Shown one piece after another: positions 54,574 to 63,523 of a stretch of 64,000 bases of DNA. Made by a program: the position numbers and the translations under genes. How positions within the stretch are numbered: position 1 is the stretch's first letter; each line of letters begins with the position of its first letter. Below the pieces are notes generated by a model that had not been told where the DNA came from, did no database searches, and was given only the letters and a program-made list of their open reading frames with translations. Source of the DNA: Martelella mediterranea (GTDB lineage Bacteria; Pseudomonadota; Alphaproteobacteria; Rhizobiales; Rhizobiaceae). Where the stretch lies: NCBI GenBank assembly GCA_003001975.1, contig PVUG01000011.1, positions 96,674-160,673 on the forward strand. The letters run 5' to 3'.

Positions 54574-55342
54574 GACGTCTTCTCCTTTGGGCAAGCCACA
54601 CGGAAATCGCGGCTTCGTCCAGCAACGGGGCGGCAAGCGAGGTCAAAAGCGCTGCCGACACCGCCATCTGCAAGGGGGCGGCGCTTTGCCAGCCGAGCGT
54701 GAACAGGATTATCAATGCGCCGAAAAAGGCGCCGTTGAGCCAGCCGCCGAGCCGGGTCGAGGCGCTGGCAACGGGATCGGCAACCAGAAGAACCAGAACC
54801 ACGGCGACTGCCGGCAGTATCGGTTCAATCGGCACGCCCGCCAGCTGGGCGCCGCCGATGACGATCACCGCGCCGGCAATGACCCGTGCGGGCATCACGC
54901 CGGTCAGCGCGCCGAGCAGGGCAGCCGGGATGGCCGCCCAGGCCAGCGGCAGCGGCAGTTCCGGCCAGGGCGCAGTCACGAACCCGAAGCCGAGAAAGGC
55001 CAGTGTCACCGTGGCCGGGTTCAGCACATTGCGCCCCCAGCCGCCGAAGACGAGTTCTGCCATGACCGAACCGAAGCTGATGCCGAGGACCAGTTGAATG
55101 ATGCTGAGATCCTCGGGCGCCAGCATGGCGATCGCAAGCGCCGTCAGCGCGCCGGCAAAGGATGGCGGCTGGGCGCGCGCCAGCATGAAGATGACATGCC
55201 ACAGGCCGGAAATGATCAGCGCCAGCAGCAACAGGCCAATGGCGTCCAGCCCGCCATACCACAGCCAGGTCAGCGCCAGCGGCATGACCGAGATCAGAAG
55301 AAGCAGGGCGACGGTTTCGCGGTCCCACAAGCCGTGATTCAT
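54566..55342 (-). CDS. nqrB: Compact Na+-NQR subunit B lacking the FMN-attachment motif
   Basis: A 258-residue NqrB/RnfD-family membrane protein. Homology is clear in ISFGSVMAELVFGGWGRNVLNPATVTLAFLGFG and near the C-terminus (VADPVASASTRLGGWLNGAFFGALI, AAPLLDE). Compared with the about 410-residue V. cholerae protein as I recall it, the N-terminal about 100 residues and the loop after the LNPA segment, including D-x-x-S-G-A-T, are missing. The start overlaps the nqrA stop (ATGA) and the reading frame is intact, so this is a real short form, not a frameshift. Confidence 0.85.
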   Translation of the reverse strand: MNHGLWDRETVALLLLISVMPLALTWLWYGGLDAIGLLLLALIISGLWHVIFMLARAQPPSFAGALTALAIAMLAPEDLSIIQLVLGISFGSVMAELVFGGWGRNVLNPATVTLAFLGFGFVTAPWPELPLPLAWAAIPAALLGALTGVMPARVIAGAVIVIGGAQLAGVPIEPILPAVAVVLVLLVADPVASASTRLGGWLNGAFFGALIILFTLGWQSAAPLQMAVSAALLTSLAAPLLDEAAISVWLAQRRRRHG

Positions 55343-56610
55343 GCCGGCGCCTCCTCTTGTTCAATGGCATTCAGCAGCCCGCGCAATTGTGCGGCAAGCG
55401 ATGGTTCGGAGGATGTGACGTAATCGACCAGCGCGAGATCCTCCTCCAGCAGCGATAGGGCGCCGAGGCGGGCCGCGGCCTCCTGATCGCCGGCCGAAAG
55501 CGCGCGCATCAGGGCTGCGGCGGGAATATCGCCGCCGAACGACTGGGAAAGGGCCGCCGTCGGAATGATCGGCAACGGTCGGGAAGCGCGTGTCAGTGCG
55601 GCGGAAAACCAGTGGCCGCGCCGCCTGCCGGAGCCGCGGGTCACCACGCTGGCCTGCCGGTCGCGCGGACCCAGCCAGTGCGCGGGCCGGCCGTCGAGCA
55701 CGGAACCGGCGAGCACCTGATAGGGGCCCGGCCGCACATAGCCGTGACAGAGGCCGCGCAGGTCCGCACCGGGCTGACAGCGCAACAGGCGCGGCTCGCG
55801 CATGGCCGAACCGGTGACGGTGACCAGACGGGTTTCGGGCAGGAGGCCGGTGGCCAGAAGATCACCGAGATCGGCGACATCCTCGGCATGGATATCCCAG
55901 ACGCGCGCCTCGACTTCGGCCGGTGCGTGGTGGTGGATCTGGATGCCGGCAAGTCCCTGCGGGTGCAGCTTGCCGCAGGTAATGCGGCGCACGGTGCCGG
56001 TATCGGCAAGGTCGAGCGCCTTGCCCTTGGTCTCGCACAGGAAAACGGCGTCTTCGGCCAGAAGGTTGAGCGCGGCAAGGCCGCGTGCCAGCGCCTCCTC
56101 GCGTCCGGCAAGCGCTGTTTTCGGGTCGGGGGCGGCGGGCCGTGAATCGGCGGCCATCACGAAAATTGCGGTCGGGGTCTCGGCAAGGCCGGGCATATGC
56201 CCGAAGGGCCGGCTGCGACAGAGGCGCCAGAGACCGGCGTCCTGCATCAGCGCGCGCAGGGCAGCAGCGTCATTGCCCGCCCCTTCGGCGGCAAATTGAT
56301 GCCGGCCGCCGCCGTTTTCGCGGAACAGCAGCATCTGGATCAGCCGACGGCCGGGATTGAGCTCGATGGCTGCCACGCGGGCCGCCATCGGGGCGACGAG
56401 CCTGACGTCCGGCGCACCGCGCAGCGAAAGCAATGGCTGACCTTGCGCGACCAGGGCGTCAACCTCGACCAGCGGCACAACCCGGAGTTCTTCCCCGAAA
56501 GCAGGCGTGAGCGCCGCTTCCTCGGTGAGAAGCGTGTCGGCAACATGATCGTCTGGCAATGAAGGGCCGGTCGGTACGGACAAACCGGAAGAAAATAGGC
56601 GGTCCAACAA
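55339..56610 (-). CDS. nqrA: Na+-NQR subunit A
   Basis: A 423-residue soluble subunit on the cytoplasmic face, somewhat shorter than the about 446 residues of Vibrio. Typical features are the biotinyl/lipoyl-like N-terminal segment (VPLVEVDALVAQGQPLLSLRG... VAPMAARVAAIELNPGRR), FLCETKGKALDLADTGTVRRIT, and the C-terminal PLPIIPTAALSQSFGGDIPAAALMRALSAGDQE. First gene of the operon nqrABCDEF-apbE-nqrM-CBS; divergent from the cytochrome gene. Confidence 0.9.
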   Translation of the reverse strand: MLDRLFSSGLSVPTGPSLPDDHVADTLLTEEAALTPAFGEELRVVPLVEVDALVAQGQPLLSLRGAPDVRLVAPMAARVAAIELNPGRRLIQMLLFRENGGGRHQFAAEGAGNDAAALRALMQDAGLWRLCRSRPFGHMPGLAETPTAIFVMAADSRPAAPDPKTALAGREEALARGLAALNLLAEDAVFLCETKGKALDLADTGTVRRITCGKLHPQGLAGIQIHHHAPAEVEARVWDIHAEDVADLGDLLATGLLPETRLVTVTGSAMREPRLLRCQPGADLRGLCHGYVRPGPYQVLAGSVLDGRPAHWLGPRDRQASVVTRGSGRRRGHWFSAALTRASRPLPIIPTAALSQSFGGDIPAAALMRALSAGDQEAAARLGALSLLEEDLALVDYVTSSEPSLAAQLRGLLNAIEQEEAPA

Positions 56611-56734
56611 AACACTCCTGAGACTTTCCGCATGAAACCCTACGGTCTATCCGACATTTGATTTGCCGGAACGGACCGAATTGATTAGCATACTTAAAAC
56701 GCAGACTATGAATTTTCAGCGGGGGTGAAAAGCC

Positions 56735-57913
56735 ATGTCTTCAGAAGTGAAGCGATTTTCTTCAATTTTCGTCGCCATTATTGCGGCGAGTTTGACATTT
56801 GTCAATTCTAATACTGTTTTGGCGCAGGACAACGATGAAGGCGAAGCGGCTGTCGATGCGCTGGAGCTTTTTGTCATGCCGCAGTCCGGGCCGTTCAGAC
56901 CGGACCAGATTTCGATACCGCAGCAGACCATGATCGAGGCCTGGGCGCGTTCGGCCCATGCTGATGCCTCGGCTGAAGCCTTTACGCACTGGGATGGCGA
57001 GGGCGAGGTGCCCGCAAGCTGTTCCACCTGTCACTCCGGCGCGGGCTTCCGCGCCTTTCACGGGCTGGATGGCAGCGAGCCTGGCGTGGCGGCGGCCGTG
57101 CCGGTCGGCGGTGTTGTCGACTGCGAGACCTGCCACAATCCCGGCCTTGCCGAAATCACCGCGATCACCCTGCCCAGCGGTGTCGAGCACCCCGTCAAAC
57201 CCGGCGTCGAGGCGGCCTGTCTCACCTGTCACTCCGGTCGTGAGGCCGGGGTGAGCGTGTCGAATGCCGTCGGCGACAAGGCCGAGGACACGCCGGATCC
57301 CGAAATCGGTTTCGTCAATCCGCATTATGCGCTGGCCGGTGCCGTGCGTCTCGGCGCTGTCGGTGCGGGCGGCTTCGAATATCCCGACAAGACCTATTCG
57401 GGCCGGTTCTTCCATGCCCGTCCGGTGGCCGACTGCGTTTCCTGCCACAATCCGCACACGCTGACGGTTGCCGAACAGACCTGTCTGACCTGTCACGAGA
57501 CCGGAAATGTCGACGAAATCCGGATTTCGCGCGTGAGCTATGACGGCAGCGGCGATCTTTCCAAGGGTATCCGCTCCGATGTCGCCAACAATGCGGCGCT
57601 GCTGATGGAGATGCTTCAGGATTATGCCGCCAATGTCGCCGGCACGCCGATCGTGTTTGAACCGCATTACCCCTATTTCTTCGTTGATGCGGATCAGGAC
57701 GGTCGCGGCGACCAGGTCGACGGGCGCTCTGTAAACTATAATGCCTGGACCCCGCGCAGCCTGAAGGCGGCCTATAACTGGAAATTCGTGACGGCCGACC
57801 CCGGTGCCTTCGCACATAATCCGCAATATGTGCTGGAACTGCTCTACGATTCGATCGAGGACCTTTCCGGCCCGCTTGAGGTCGATGTCAGCGAGCTGGG
57901 GATCCAGCGCTAG
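56735..57913 (+). CDS. Periplasmic pentaheme c-type cytochrome
   Basis: A 392-residue exported protein. The signal peptide ends near VLA-QD (residue 30). Five CxxCH haem sites are visible at residues 96, 130, 162, 234 and 250, with extra His residues (FTHW, FHG, VEHP, NPHY, FFHARP, NPHT) that could act as distal ligands. A Ca-binding-like loop DADQDGRGD is at 318-326, and AHNPQYVLELLYDSIEDL is near the end. It is divergent from nqrA with 124 bases between. I do not recognise a named family; a role in periplasmic electron transfer is inferred. Confidence 0.88.
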   Translation: MSSEVKRFSSIFVAIIAASLTFVNSNTVLAQDNDEGEAAVDALELFVMPQSGPFRPDQISIPQQTMIEAWARSAHADASAEAFTHWDGEGEVPASCSTCHSGAGFRAFHGLDGSEPGVAAAVPVGGVVDCETCHNPGLAEITAITLPSGVEHPVKPGVEAACLTCHSGREAGVSVSNAVGDKAEDTPDPEIGFVNPHYALAGAVRLGAVGAGGFEYPDKTYSGRFFHARPVADCVSCHNPHTLTVAEQTCLTCHETGNVDEIRISRVSYDGSGDLSKGIRSDVANNAALLMEMLQDYAANVAGTPIVFEPHYPYFFVDADQDGRGDQVDGRSVNYNAWTPRSLKAAYNWKFVTADPGAFAHNPQYVLELLYDSIEDLSGPLEVDVSELGIQR

Positions 57914-57935
57914 GTATCTTCGGATTTCAGCTTCT

Positions 57936-57956
57936 CGCCGGGCCTTTCGCCCGGCG
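57936..57956 (+). terminator. GC hairpin after the pentaheme cytochrome gene
   Basis: CGCCGGGC (57936-57943) pairs perfectly with GCCCGGCG (57949-57956) across CTTTC. It is followed by GGGG, not a T-run, so termination may need Rho. It separates the cytochrome gene from the MHS transporter gene. Confidence 0.5.
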
Positions 57957-58158
57957 GGGCATTCTGTTGCCCGGCGGCGGGCCCGACGCTTCATGCCGAT
58001 CTCGCTGGCGCACGTCGGTGCGGCACTCTTGAAGGCGCGATAGGATAGGGCAGGGGTGCGCCGCCGATATCGGCAATTCTCCTGAGATAATTGCGGACTT
58101 GCCTTTCGCCTGTCGTTCGGCCAACGTCTTTTTCGATGCAATTTTCGGAGGAAAGCAT

Positions 58159-59424
58159 ATGGCGGTAACAGCCGGCGAGCGCAATCGGGCGCTGTTTCTG
58201 GGCAGTATGGGCGGCGGACTGGAATTCTATGATTTCGTGATCTACGCCTCTTTCGCCTCGCAGATCGGCAAGACCTTCTTTCCTTCCGAAGCGGCGGCGA
58301 CCCGCCTTCTGGCCGCGTTCGCCGTCTTTGCCGCCGGTTATCTGGTGCGCCCGCTTGGCGGCATCCTGTTTTCGCATTTCGGCGACAGGCATGGCCGCAA
58401 GCTGATGCTGCGCGTTTCGATCGCCGGCATGGCCGGCGCCACCTTCCTGATCGCCTTCATGCCCGGCTATGCCACCTGGGGCATTGCGGCAACCATCGCG
58501 CTGGTCGTGCTGCGCATGGTGCAGGGGCTTTGTCTTGGCGGGGAAATCCCCGGCGCGATGACGCTGATCACCGAAACCATGCCGAAACGGCGCGGCCTTG
58601 CCTGCGGCTTCCTGTTCATGATCATCAATGTCGGCATGCTGGCCGCCCAGGCCGTGCAATGGGCGATCGAGCATCTGTTGAGCGATGCGGCCGTGCTCTC
58701 CTATGGCTGGCGCATCGGCTTTTTCATCGGTGGTCTGGTGGCGATTGCCGGTTTTGTGCTGCGCGCGCGCCTTGCCGAAAGCCCGGCCTTTGCCGAAATC
58801 GAGGCCTCGGCCCACAAGGTGCCGCTGGCCGCCCTGTTCCGCGATAATGCCCGCGCTGTCTGGCTTGGCCTGTTCATTACCGGGCTTGGCGCTGCCGCCG
58901 TGCCGCTGCTTTACCTCTACATGAACAGCTATCTGACCGATTTCCTGCATTATGACCCCGATCAGGTGGCCAGCGCCGTGCTCATCGGCATCATCGTGTT
59001 TTCGCTGCCCATGCCCGTTGCCGGGGCAATTTCCGATTTCGTCGGCATCAAGGTTCCGGCCTTTGTCGCGTCCTTGCTGCTGGCGATCGCGGCGATCCCC
59101 GTCTATGTCTGGATACATGAAGGGGTCACGTCGCTGATGCCGGCCATGATCGTGATTTCGCTGATCGGCGCCTTTGCCTGGGGTGTTGGCCCGGTGCTGC
59201 TGACGGCGATCTTCCCGACCGATGTGCGTTATACCGGTGTCGCCTTCGTCTACAATATCGGCTTTGCCATTGTCGGCGGGCTGACGCCGTTGCTGGCCAC
59301 CTTCATCATCCAGCAGACCGGCATCACGCTTGCGCCGGGCTTCCTTTTGGCCTTGTTTGCGGCCCTTGCCACGGTTGCGATCTTCCTCACACAGGTGATC
59401 CCGGCGCAGAAGTCTCAGCTCTGA
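58159..59424 (+). CDS. MHS-type MFS transporter (metabolite:H+ symporter family)
   Basis: A 421-residue transporter with 12 hydrophobic segments. MHS marks are GGGLEFYDFVIYASFASQIGKTFF in helix 1 and HFGDRHGRKLML in loop 2-3. Members carry dicarboxylates, betaine, proline or sulfur compounds; the substrate is not readable. ATG 58159 has GGAGGAAA upstream. It lies in the inserted block between actR and actS and its end overlaps the actS end by 10 bases (convergent). Confidence 0.9.
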   Translation: MAVTAGERNRALFLGSMGGGLEFYDFVIYASFASQIGKTFFPSEAAATRLLAAFAVFAAGYLVRPLGGILFSHFGDRHGRKLMLRVSIAGMAGATFLIAFMPGYATWGIAATIALVVLRMVQGLCLGGEIPGAMTLITETMPKRRGLACGFLFMIINVGMLAAQAVQWAIEHLLSDAAVLSYGWRIGFFIGGLVAIAGFVLRARLAESPAFAEIEASAHKVPLAALFRDNARAVWLGLFITGLGAAAVPLLYLYMNSYLTDFLHYDPDQVASAVLIGIIVFSLPMPVAGAISDFVGIKVPAFVASLLLAIAAIPVYVWIHEGVTSLMPAMIVISLIGAFAWGVGPVLLTAIFPTDVRYTGVAFVYNIGFAIVGGLTPLLATFIIQQTGITLAPGFLLALFAALATVAIFLTQVIPAQKSQL

Positions 59425-60722
59425 TCGGCAGCCTCTGTTTCCATCCGCCAGCGTGGCCAGGAAACGGTGATGCGCGCCCCGCCGGCATTTTCGAATGTCA
59501 GATGCGCGCCGGAGCGTTCCAGCAGGGTCTTGGCGATGAACAGGCCGAGGCCAAGCCCGCCGGCGCGGCTGTTGGCCGGGTCTTTCGGCCGGTCGGACAC
59601 GAAGGGATCGCCGATGCGCGGCAGGATATCCGGCGTATAGCCTTCGCCGTCATCGGTGACCGTGATCGTCACCTGTGTTTCGCTGTAACGCGCATCGATC
59701 GCGACCTTGCGGCGGGCATGTTCGACGGCGTTTTCGACAATATTGCCAAGCCCGTAGATGATGCCGGGATTGCGGGTTCCCACCGGCTCGCCGCTGGTTT
59801 CGCCTGAAACCCTGATCTCCATTTCGGCGATGAACGGCCGGTGCGGCGCCGCAACCTCCTCGATCAGCGAGGTCAGCGGCAGGCGGCGCATATGCGCCTC
59901 GTCCTCATTGGAAAGCGAGGTCAGGCGACCGAGAATTTCACGGCAGCGCTGGCTCTGGCTGACCAGCAGCTGTACGTCCTCGCCATGGTCGGGATCATCG
60001 GAAAGCGCGCGCGCCATCTCCTTTGCCACCACCGAGATCGTGGCAAGCGGGGTGCCGAGTTCATGTGCGGCCGCCGCCGCCAGCCCGTCGAGCTGGGAAA
60101 GATGCTGTTCGCGCTGCAGCACCAGTTCTGTGGCCGCCAGTGCATCGGAAATCTGCTGGGCCTCAAGGGTGATGCGCTGGGCGTAAAAGGCCGCAAAACC
60201 CAGCATCGAGATAATGGCGATCCAGATGCCGAATTTCAGGATCGGCTCGATCTCCAGAATAATCCCCTCGTGCCAGGGCAGGGGAAACGGGCTGAGCGCC
60301 AGCGCCGAAACGCCGGAAACCGCAAAGGCCAGAAGCGCAAAGGCATAATGCAGCGGCAATGCGGCAAAGGAGATGATCACCGGCACGCAGATCAGCGGCG
60401 CAAACGGATTGGCAAGCCCGCCCGTCAGATAAAGCAGCGCGGTAAGCTGCAGGAGGTCGAAGCCGATCAGCGAAAAGGCGATGCGCGGGGAAACCCGCTG
60501 GGTCGCCGGAAAATGCAGGCTCAGGACCAGATTGCCGAGCGCAAGGGCCGAAATCAGCGCCAGAACGGGAAACAGCGGCATCGGAAAATCAAGCCCGTAG
60601 GCAACCGTCAGTGCGGTTGCGGCCTGTCCGGCAACCGCCAGCCATCTGAGCCGCACCAGCGTCTGCAGGCGCAGGCTGCCGCGACGTTCCTGTCCGACCA
60701 TTTCCGGGACCGGTGCTTTCAT
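59415..60722 (-). CDS. actS: ActS/RegB/PrrB-type redox-sensing histidine kinase
   Basis: A 435-residue membrane kinase. The N-terminus has about six helices with the quinone-sensing GGLANPF motif. The H-box is AAAAHELGTPLATI. QSQRCREILGRL carries the conserved redox Cys known from RegB. The C-terminal ATPase domain has NIVENAVEHAR, DDGEGYTPDI and GGLGLGLFIAKTLLE. Its presumed partner ActR lies about 10 kb away rather than adjacent. hrpB is directly upstream. Confidence 0.93.
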   Translation of the reverse strand: MKAPVPEMVGQERRGSLRLQTLVRLRWLAVAGQAATALTVAYGLDFPMPLFPVLALISALALGNLVLSLHFPATQRVSPRIAFSLIGFDLLQLTALLYLTGGLANPFAPLICVPVIISFAALPLHYAFALLAFAVSGVSALALSPFPLPWHEGIILEIEPILKFGIWIAIISMLGFAAFYAQRITLEAQQISDALAATELVLQREQHLSQLDGLAAAAAHELGTPLATISVVAKEMARALSDDPDHGEDVQLLVSQSQRCREILGRLTSLSNEDEAHMRRLPLTSLIEEVAAPHRPFIAEMEIRVSGETSGEPVGTRNPGIIYGLGNIVENAVEHARRKVAIDARYSETQVTITVTDDGEGYTPDILPRIGDPFVSDRPKDPANSRAGGLGLGLFIAKTLLERSGAHLTFENAGGARITVSWPRWRMETEAADQS

Positions 60723-60782
60723 TGCGAAATCTCCCTTCGTCCGTGGCAGCGGCGCAAACCGTTGAATGATGGCGTCATCGTC

Positions 60783-63221
60783 TCATGTTCCACGCGGTTT
60801 TGCGCGCCGTGTCGCTTCCGCATTGGCGGGGTCCTCCGGCCAGACATGTTTGGGATAGCGCCCGCGCATGTCGGCACGCACATCCTTCCACGATCCCGCC
60901 CAGAAACCGGCAAGGTCCCGCGTCGTCTGGATCGGCCGTCCCGCCGGTGAGGTCAGCTCCAGCAGCAGCGGCACGCCGCCTGCAATCGTCGGATGGCTCT
61001 TCAGCCCGTAGAGCATCTGTACGCGAATGGAAAGCACCGGCTCGTCGCCATCATAGCGGATCGGAACCCGGTCGCCGGTGGGGGCGGTGAAATGCGTCGG
61101 CGCCAGCCGGTCGAGGTCGCTCGCAAGCGGATAAGGCAGCAGCGCTTGCAGGCCCTGGGTCAGGCTTTTCGGGCTGATCGCCGAAAGTGCTGTGACATTG
61201 CCCTGAAGGGGCGTGAACCAGATATCGAGGCTTTGCAGCAGCCCCTGTTGCGAGACATCCGGCCATGGCGCCCCCAGCTTGCGGTGAAGAAAGCCGATGC
61301 GCTCGACAAGATGCGCCGCCTCCTTCGGAAGGGCGAGGAGTTCAAGTCCGTGCGTGCGCAATCCTTCGGCAAGGGCTTCGGCGGCTTCTTCCCCGGAGGG
61401 CTTGCTGCCGGGCCGTTCTGCCAACACCAGCGCGTCAAGCCGGGTCACGCTGCGGGCCCGCACCGAAAGGCTCTGGCGGTCGAAGCGGCATTCCTCGCTG
61501 GTCGCAATTGCGTCGGCACGCGCTTTAAGGATTGTTTCACGTGAGACAGGGCAGGCGGCCAGAATGCGCCCGCGCGCGGCCGCGCCCGTCAGATCGGCGA
61601 TGACCAGGAAGTCATGGGCCGCTAGGGGGTCGTCTTCGGCCAGCTCCGCGCCGCGTCCGTTTGCCATCAGATAGCGACCCCGGCCGCCGCGCGCCATGGC
61701 AATCCGGTCGGGAAAGGCATGGATCAGGGCCGCACCGGGATCGTAAGGTTCGCCGCTTCTGCCGCCGCCGGTCGTTTTGGCGATCCGTCCGGCAAGGCCG
61801 CGCGCGGCCTCTGCGCGCGGGGTTTTCTCATGGCGGAAACGCCGCAAGCGCTCCGAAAGATCGAGGCTGTTGCCGCCAAGCCCCTGTTCACTCAGGAGTA
61901 CGGCGAGTTCGGCCGCGTCAAAGGCGTTGCCGGCTTCCGCTGCGCTGATGACCATGGCGGCAAGGCGCGGCGGCAGGGGGATGGCGCGCATCAGTTCGCC
62001 GGTTTCCGTCAGCCGCCCCGCCGCATCCAGCGCGCCGAGCGCGCCCAGCAGTTTCGTCGCTTCAACATAGGCCGGCCCGGGCGGCTGATCGGCAAAGGAA
62101 AGCTGCGCGGGATCGCTCACGCCCCAATGCGCAAGGTCAAGCGCCAGTCCGGAGAGATCGGACGACAGGATTTCCGGCGGGCTGAAGGCCGGAAGTGCGG
62201 CGGTCTGCCCCTCATGCCAGAGACGCAGCGCAATCCCCGGTGCGGTTCGCCCGGCACGGCCCGCACGCTGGTCCGCCGCAGCCCTTGAGACCTTCACGGT
62301 CTCCAGCCGGGTGATGCCGGTTGCCGGCTCGAAGACCGGCAGGCGCTGCAGCCCGCTGTCGATCACGATACGCACGCCGTCGATCGTGATCGAGGTTTCG
62401 GCGATCGCCGTTGCCAGCACCACCTTGCGGCGACCCTCGGGCGCCGGCGCGATGGCCGCATCCTGTTCGGCCCGCGACAGATTGCCGTAAAGCGGCGCAA
62501 TGGTGACGGTCTCATCAAGCGCTGTGGCGAGCCGCTCCGCCGTGCGGCGGATTTCGGCCTGTCCCGGCAGGAAAACCAGGATCGAGCCCTCTTCGCTGTC
62601 GAGCATGGCAAGGGTCGCGGCGACGACATCGTCCTCGATGCGCGAGCGCGGCGGGCGCGGCTGATAGCGATGCTCGACGGGATAGGCCCGGCCCGCGCTT
62701 TCGATTACCGGCGCGTCGTCCAGAAGGCTTGCCACCTTTGCCGTGTCCAGCGTTGCCGACATCACCAGAAGCTTCAGGTCTTCGTGCAGGCCGTCGCGAA
62801 TATCGAGCGCCAGCGCCAGGCCGAAATCGGCATCGAGCGAGCGTTCATGAAACTCGTCGAAGATGACCACCGCGATGCCGGAAAGCTCCGGATCGTCCAG
62901 CGCCATGCGGGCAAAGACCCCCTCGGTCACCACTTCGATACGGGTTTTCGACGAGACCCTGGTATCAAGCCGCATGCGATAGCCGACCGTTTCTCCCGGC
63001 TTTTCACCGAGAAGGGAAGCCATGCGGAAGGCTGCCGCGCGTGCGGCAAGGCGGCGCGGCTCCAGCAGGATGATCCTGCCCGTGCCCGCGAGCCCGCATT
63101 GAAGCAGATGAAGCGGCACCAGCGTGGTCTTGCCGGCGCCGGGCGGGGCGGCAAGCACGGCCCGGCCGTTTTCATTGAGCGCCTGTTCCAGTGGTGACAG
63201 GACGTCATTCACCGGAAGCAT
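60783..63221 (-). CDS. hrpB: ATP-dependent helicase HrpB (DEAH-box)
   Basis: An 812-residue superfamily 2 helicase. Motifs: Walker A AAPPGAGKTT, DEFHER (DEAH variant), MSATLD, and QRAGRAGRTAPGIALRLW. The C-terminal region ends in HVWPEDPANAEATRRAKPRG, typical of HrpB. I chose MLPVNDVL (63221) as the family-like start; ATG 63239 and TTG 63260 are possible. A one-mismatch parS lies in the coding region at 61533, read as SRET. Confidence 0.92.
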   Translation of the reverse strand: MLPVNDVLSPLEQALNENGRAVLAAPPGAGKTTLVPLHLLQCGLAGTGRIILLEPRRLAARAAAFRMASLLGEKPGETVGYRMRLDTRVSSKTRIEVVTEGVFARMALDDPELSGIAVVIFDEFHERSLDADFGLALALDIRDGLHEDLKLLVMSATLDTAKVASLLDDAPVIESAGRAYPVEHRYQPRPPRSRIEDDVVAATLAMLDSEEGSILVFLPGQAEIRRTAERLATALDETVTIAPLYGNLSRAEQDAAIAPAPEGRRKVVLATAIAETSITIDGVRIVIDSGLQRLPVFEPATGITRLETVKVSRAAADQRAGRAGRTAPGIALRLWHEGQTAALPAFSPPEILSSDLSGLALDLAHWGVSDPAQLSFADQPPGPAYVEATKLLGALGALDAAGRLTETGELMRAIPLPPRLAAMVISAAEAGNAFDAAELAVLLSEQGLGGNSLDLSERLRRFRHEKTPRAEAARGLAGRIAKTTGGGRSGEPYDPGAALIHAFPDRIAMARGGRGRYLMANGRGAELAEDDPLAAHDFLVIADLTGAAARGRILAACPVSRETILKARADAIATSEECRFDRQSLSVRARSVTRLDALVLAERPGSKPSGEEAAEALAEGLRTHGLELLALPKEAAHLVERIGFLHRKLGAPWPDVSQQGLLQSLDIWFTPLQGNVTALSAISPKSLTQGLQALLPYPLASDLDRLAPTHFTAPTGDRVPIRYDGDEPVLSIRVQMLYGLKSHPTIAGGVPLLLELTSPAGRPIQTTRDLAGFWAGSWKDVRADMRGRYPKHVWPEDPANAEATRRAKPRGT
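61533..61548. promoter_or_regulatory. parS-like site inside hrpB (one mismatch)
   Basis: TGTTTCACGTGAGACA differs from the perfect parS at one base. It lies about 48 kb from parAB and codes for V-S-R-E-T in HrpB. Binding by ParB is inferred. Confidence 0.65.
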
Positions 63222-63523
63222 CTTCGTTCGCTCTCGCATGGGGTCTTTCAAAGTTTTCAACTCCGAAAAATTCGTTTGCGCATTGATTAAAGTAAAAGCG
63301 ACCTATCGGCAAAGGCGGTATCATTGCGGTTCAAGGCGGCAAAACAGCCATTCAAGGGAGGACGAAAGAGGCGGTTAAAAAACAGGCAAGAGCCGTATCT
63401 GCCTGATCATTATGCGCCCCGAAATGCTTAACGGGTCTTAACGTTTGCCTTTGGGCGTGTCTGTAATTTTCGTCAACAAAACCAGTACTTTAACAAAAAT
63501 GTCATTTTTTTTGGGGTTGGGAG
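63222..63523. other. Gene-free upstream region of the rRNA operon
   Basis: About 300 bases between the hrpB start and the rRNA promoter hold no convincing gene. Two TTAACG repeats exactly 10 bp apart (63428 and 63438) and AT-rich runs near 63480-63512 precede the -35 box, as in activator or UP-element regions of rRNA promoters. Confidence 0.4.

Noticed and set aside
54566..55342. NqrB shortness as a frameshift or pseudogene
   Set aside because: Start and stop overlap nqrA and nqrC neatly, the conserved core is in one frame, and no missing segment appears in other frames nearby.
63428..63443. TTAACG-N4-TTAACG as a CtrA site
   Set aside because: The spacing between TTAA halves is six, not the required seven; I kept it only as a phased repeat before the rRNA promoter.
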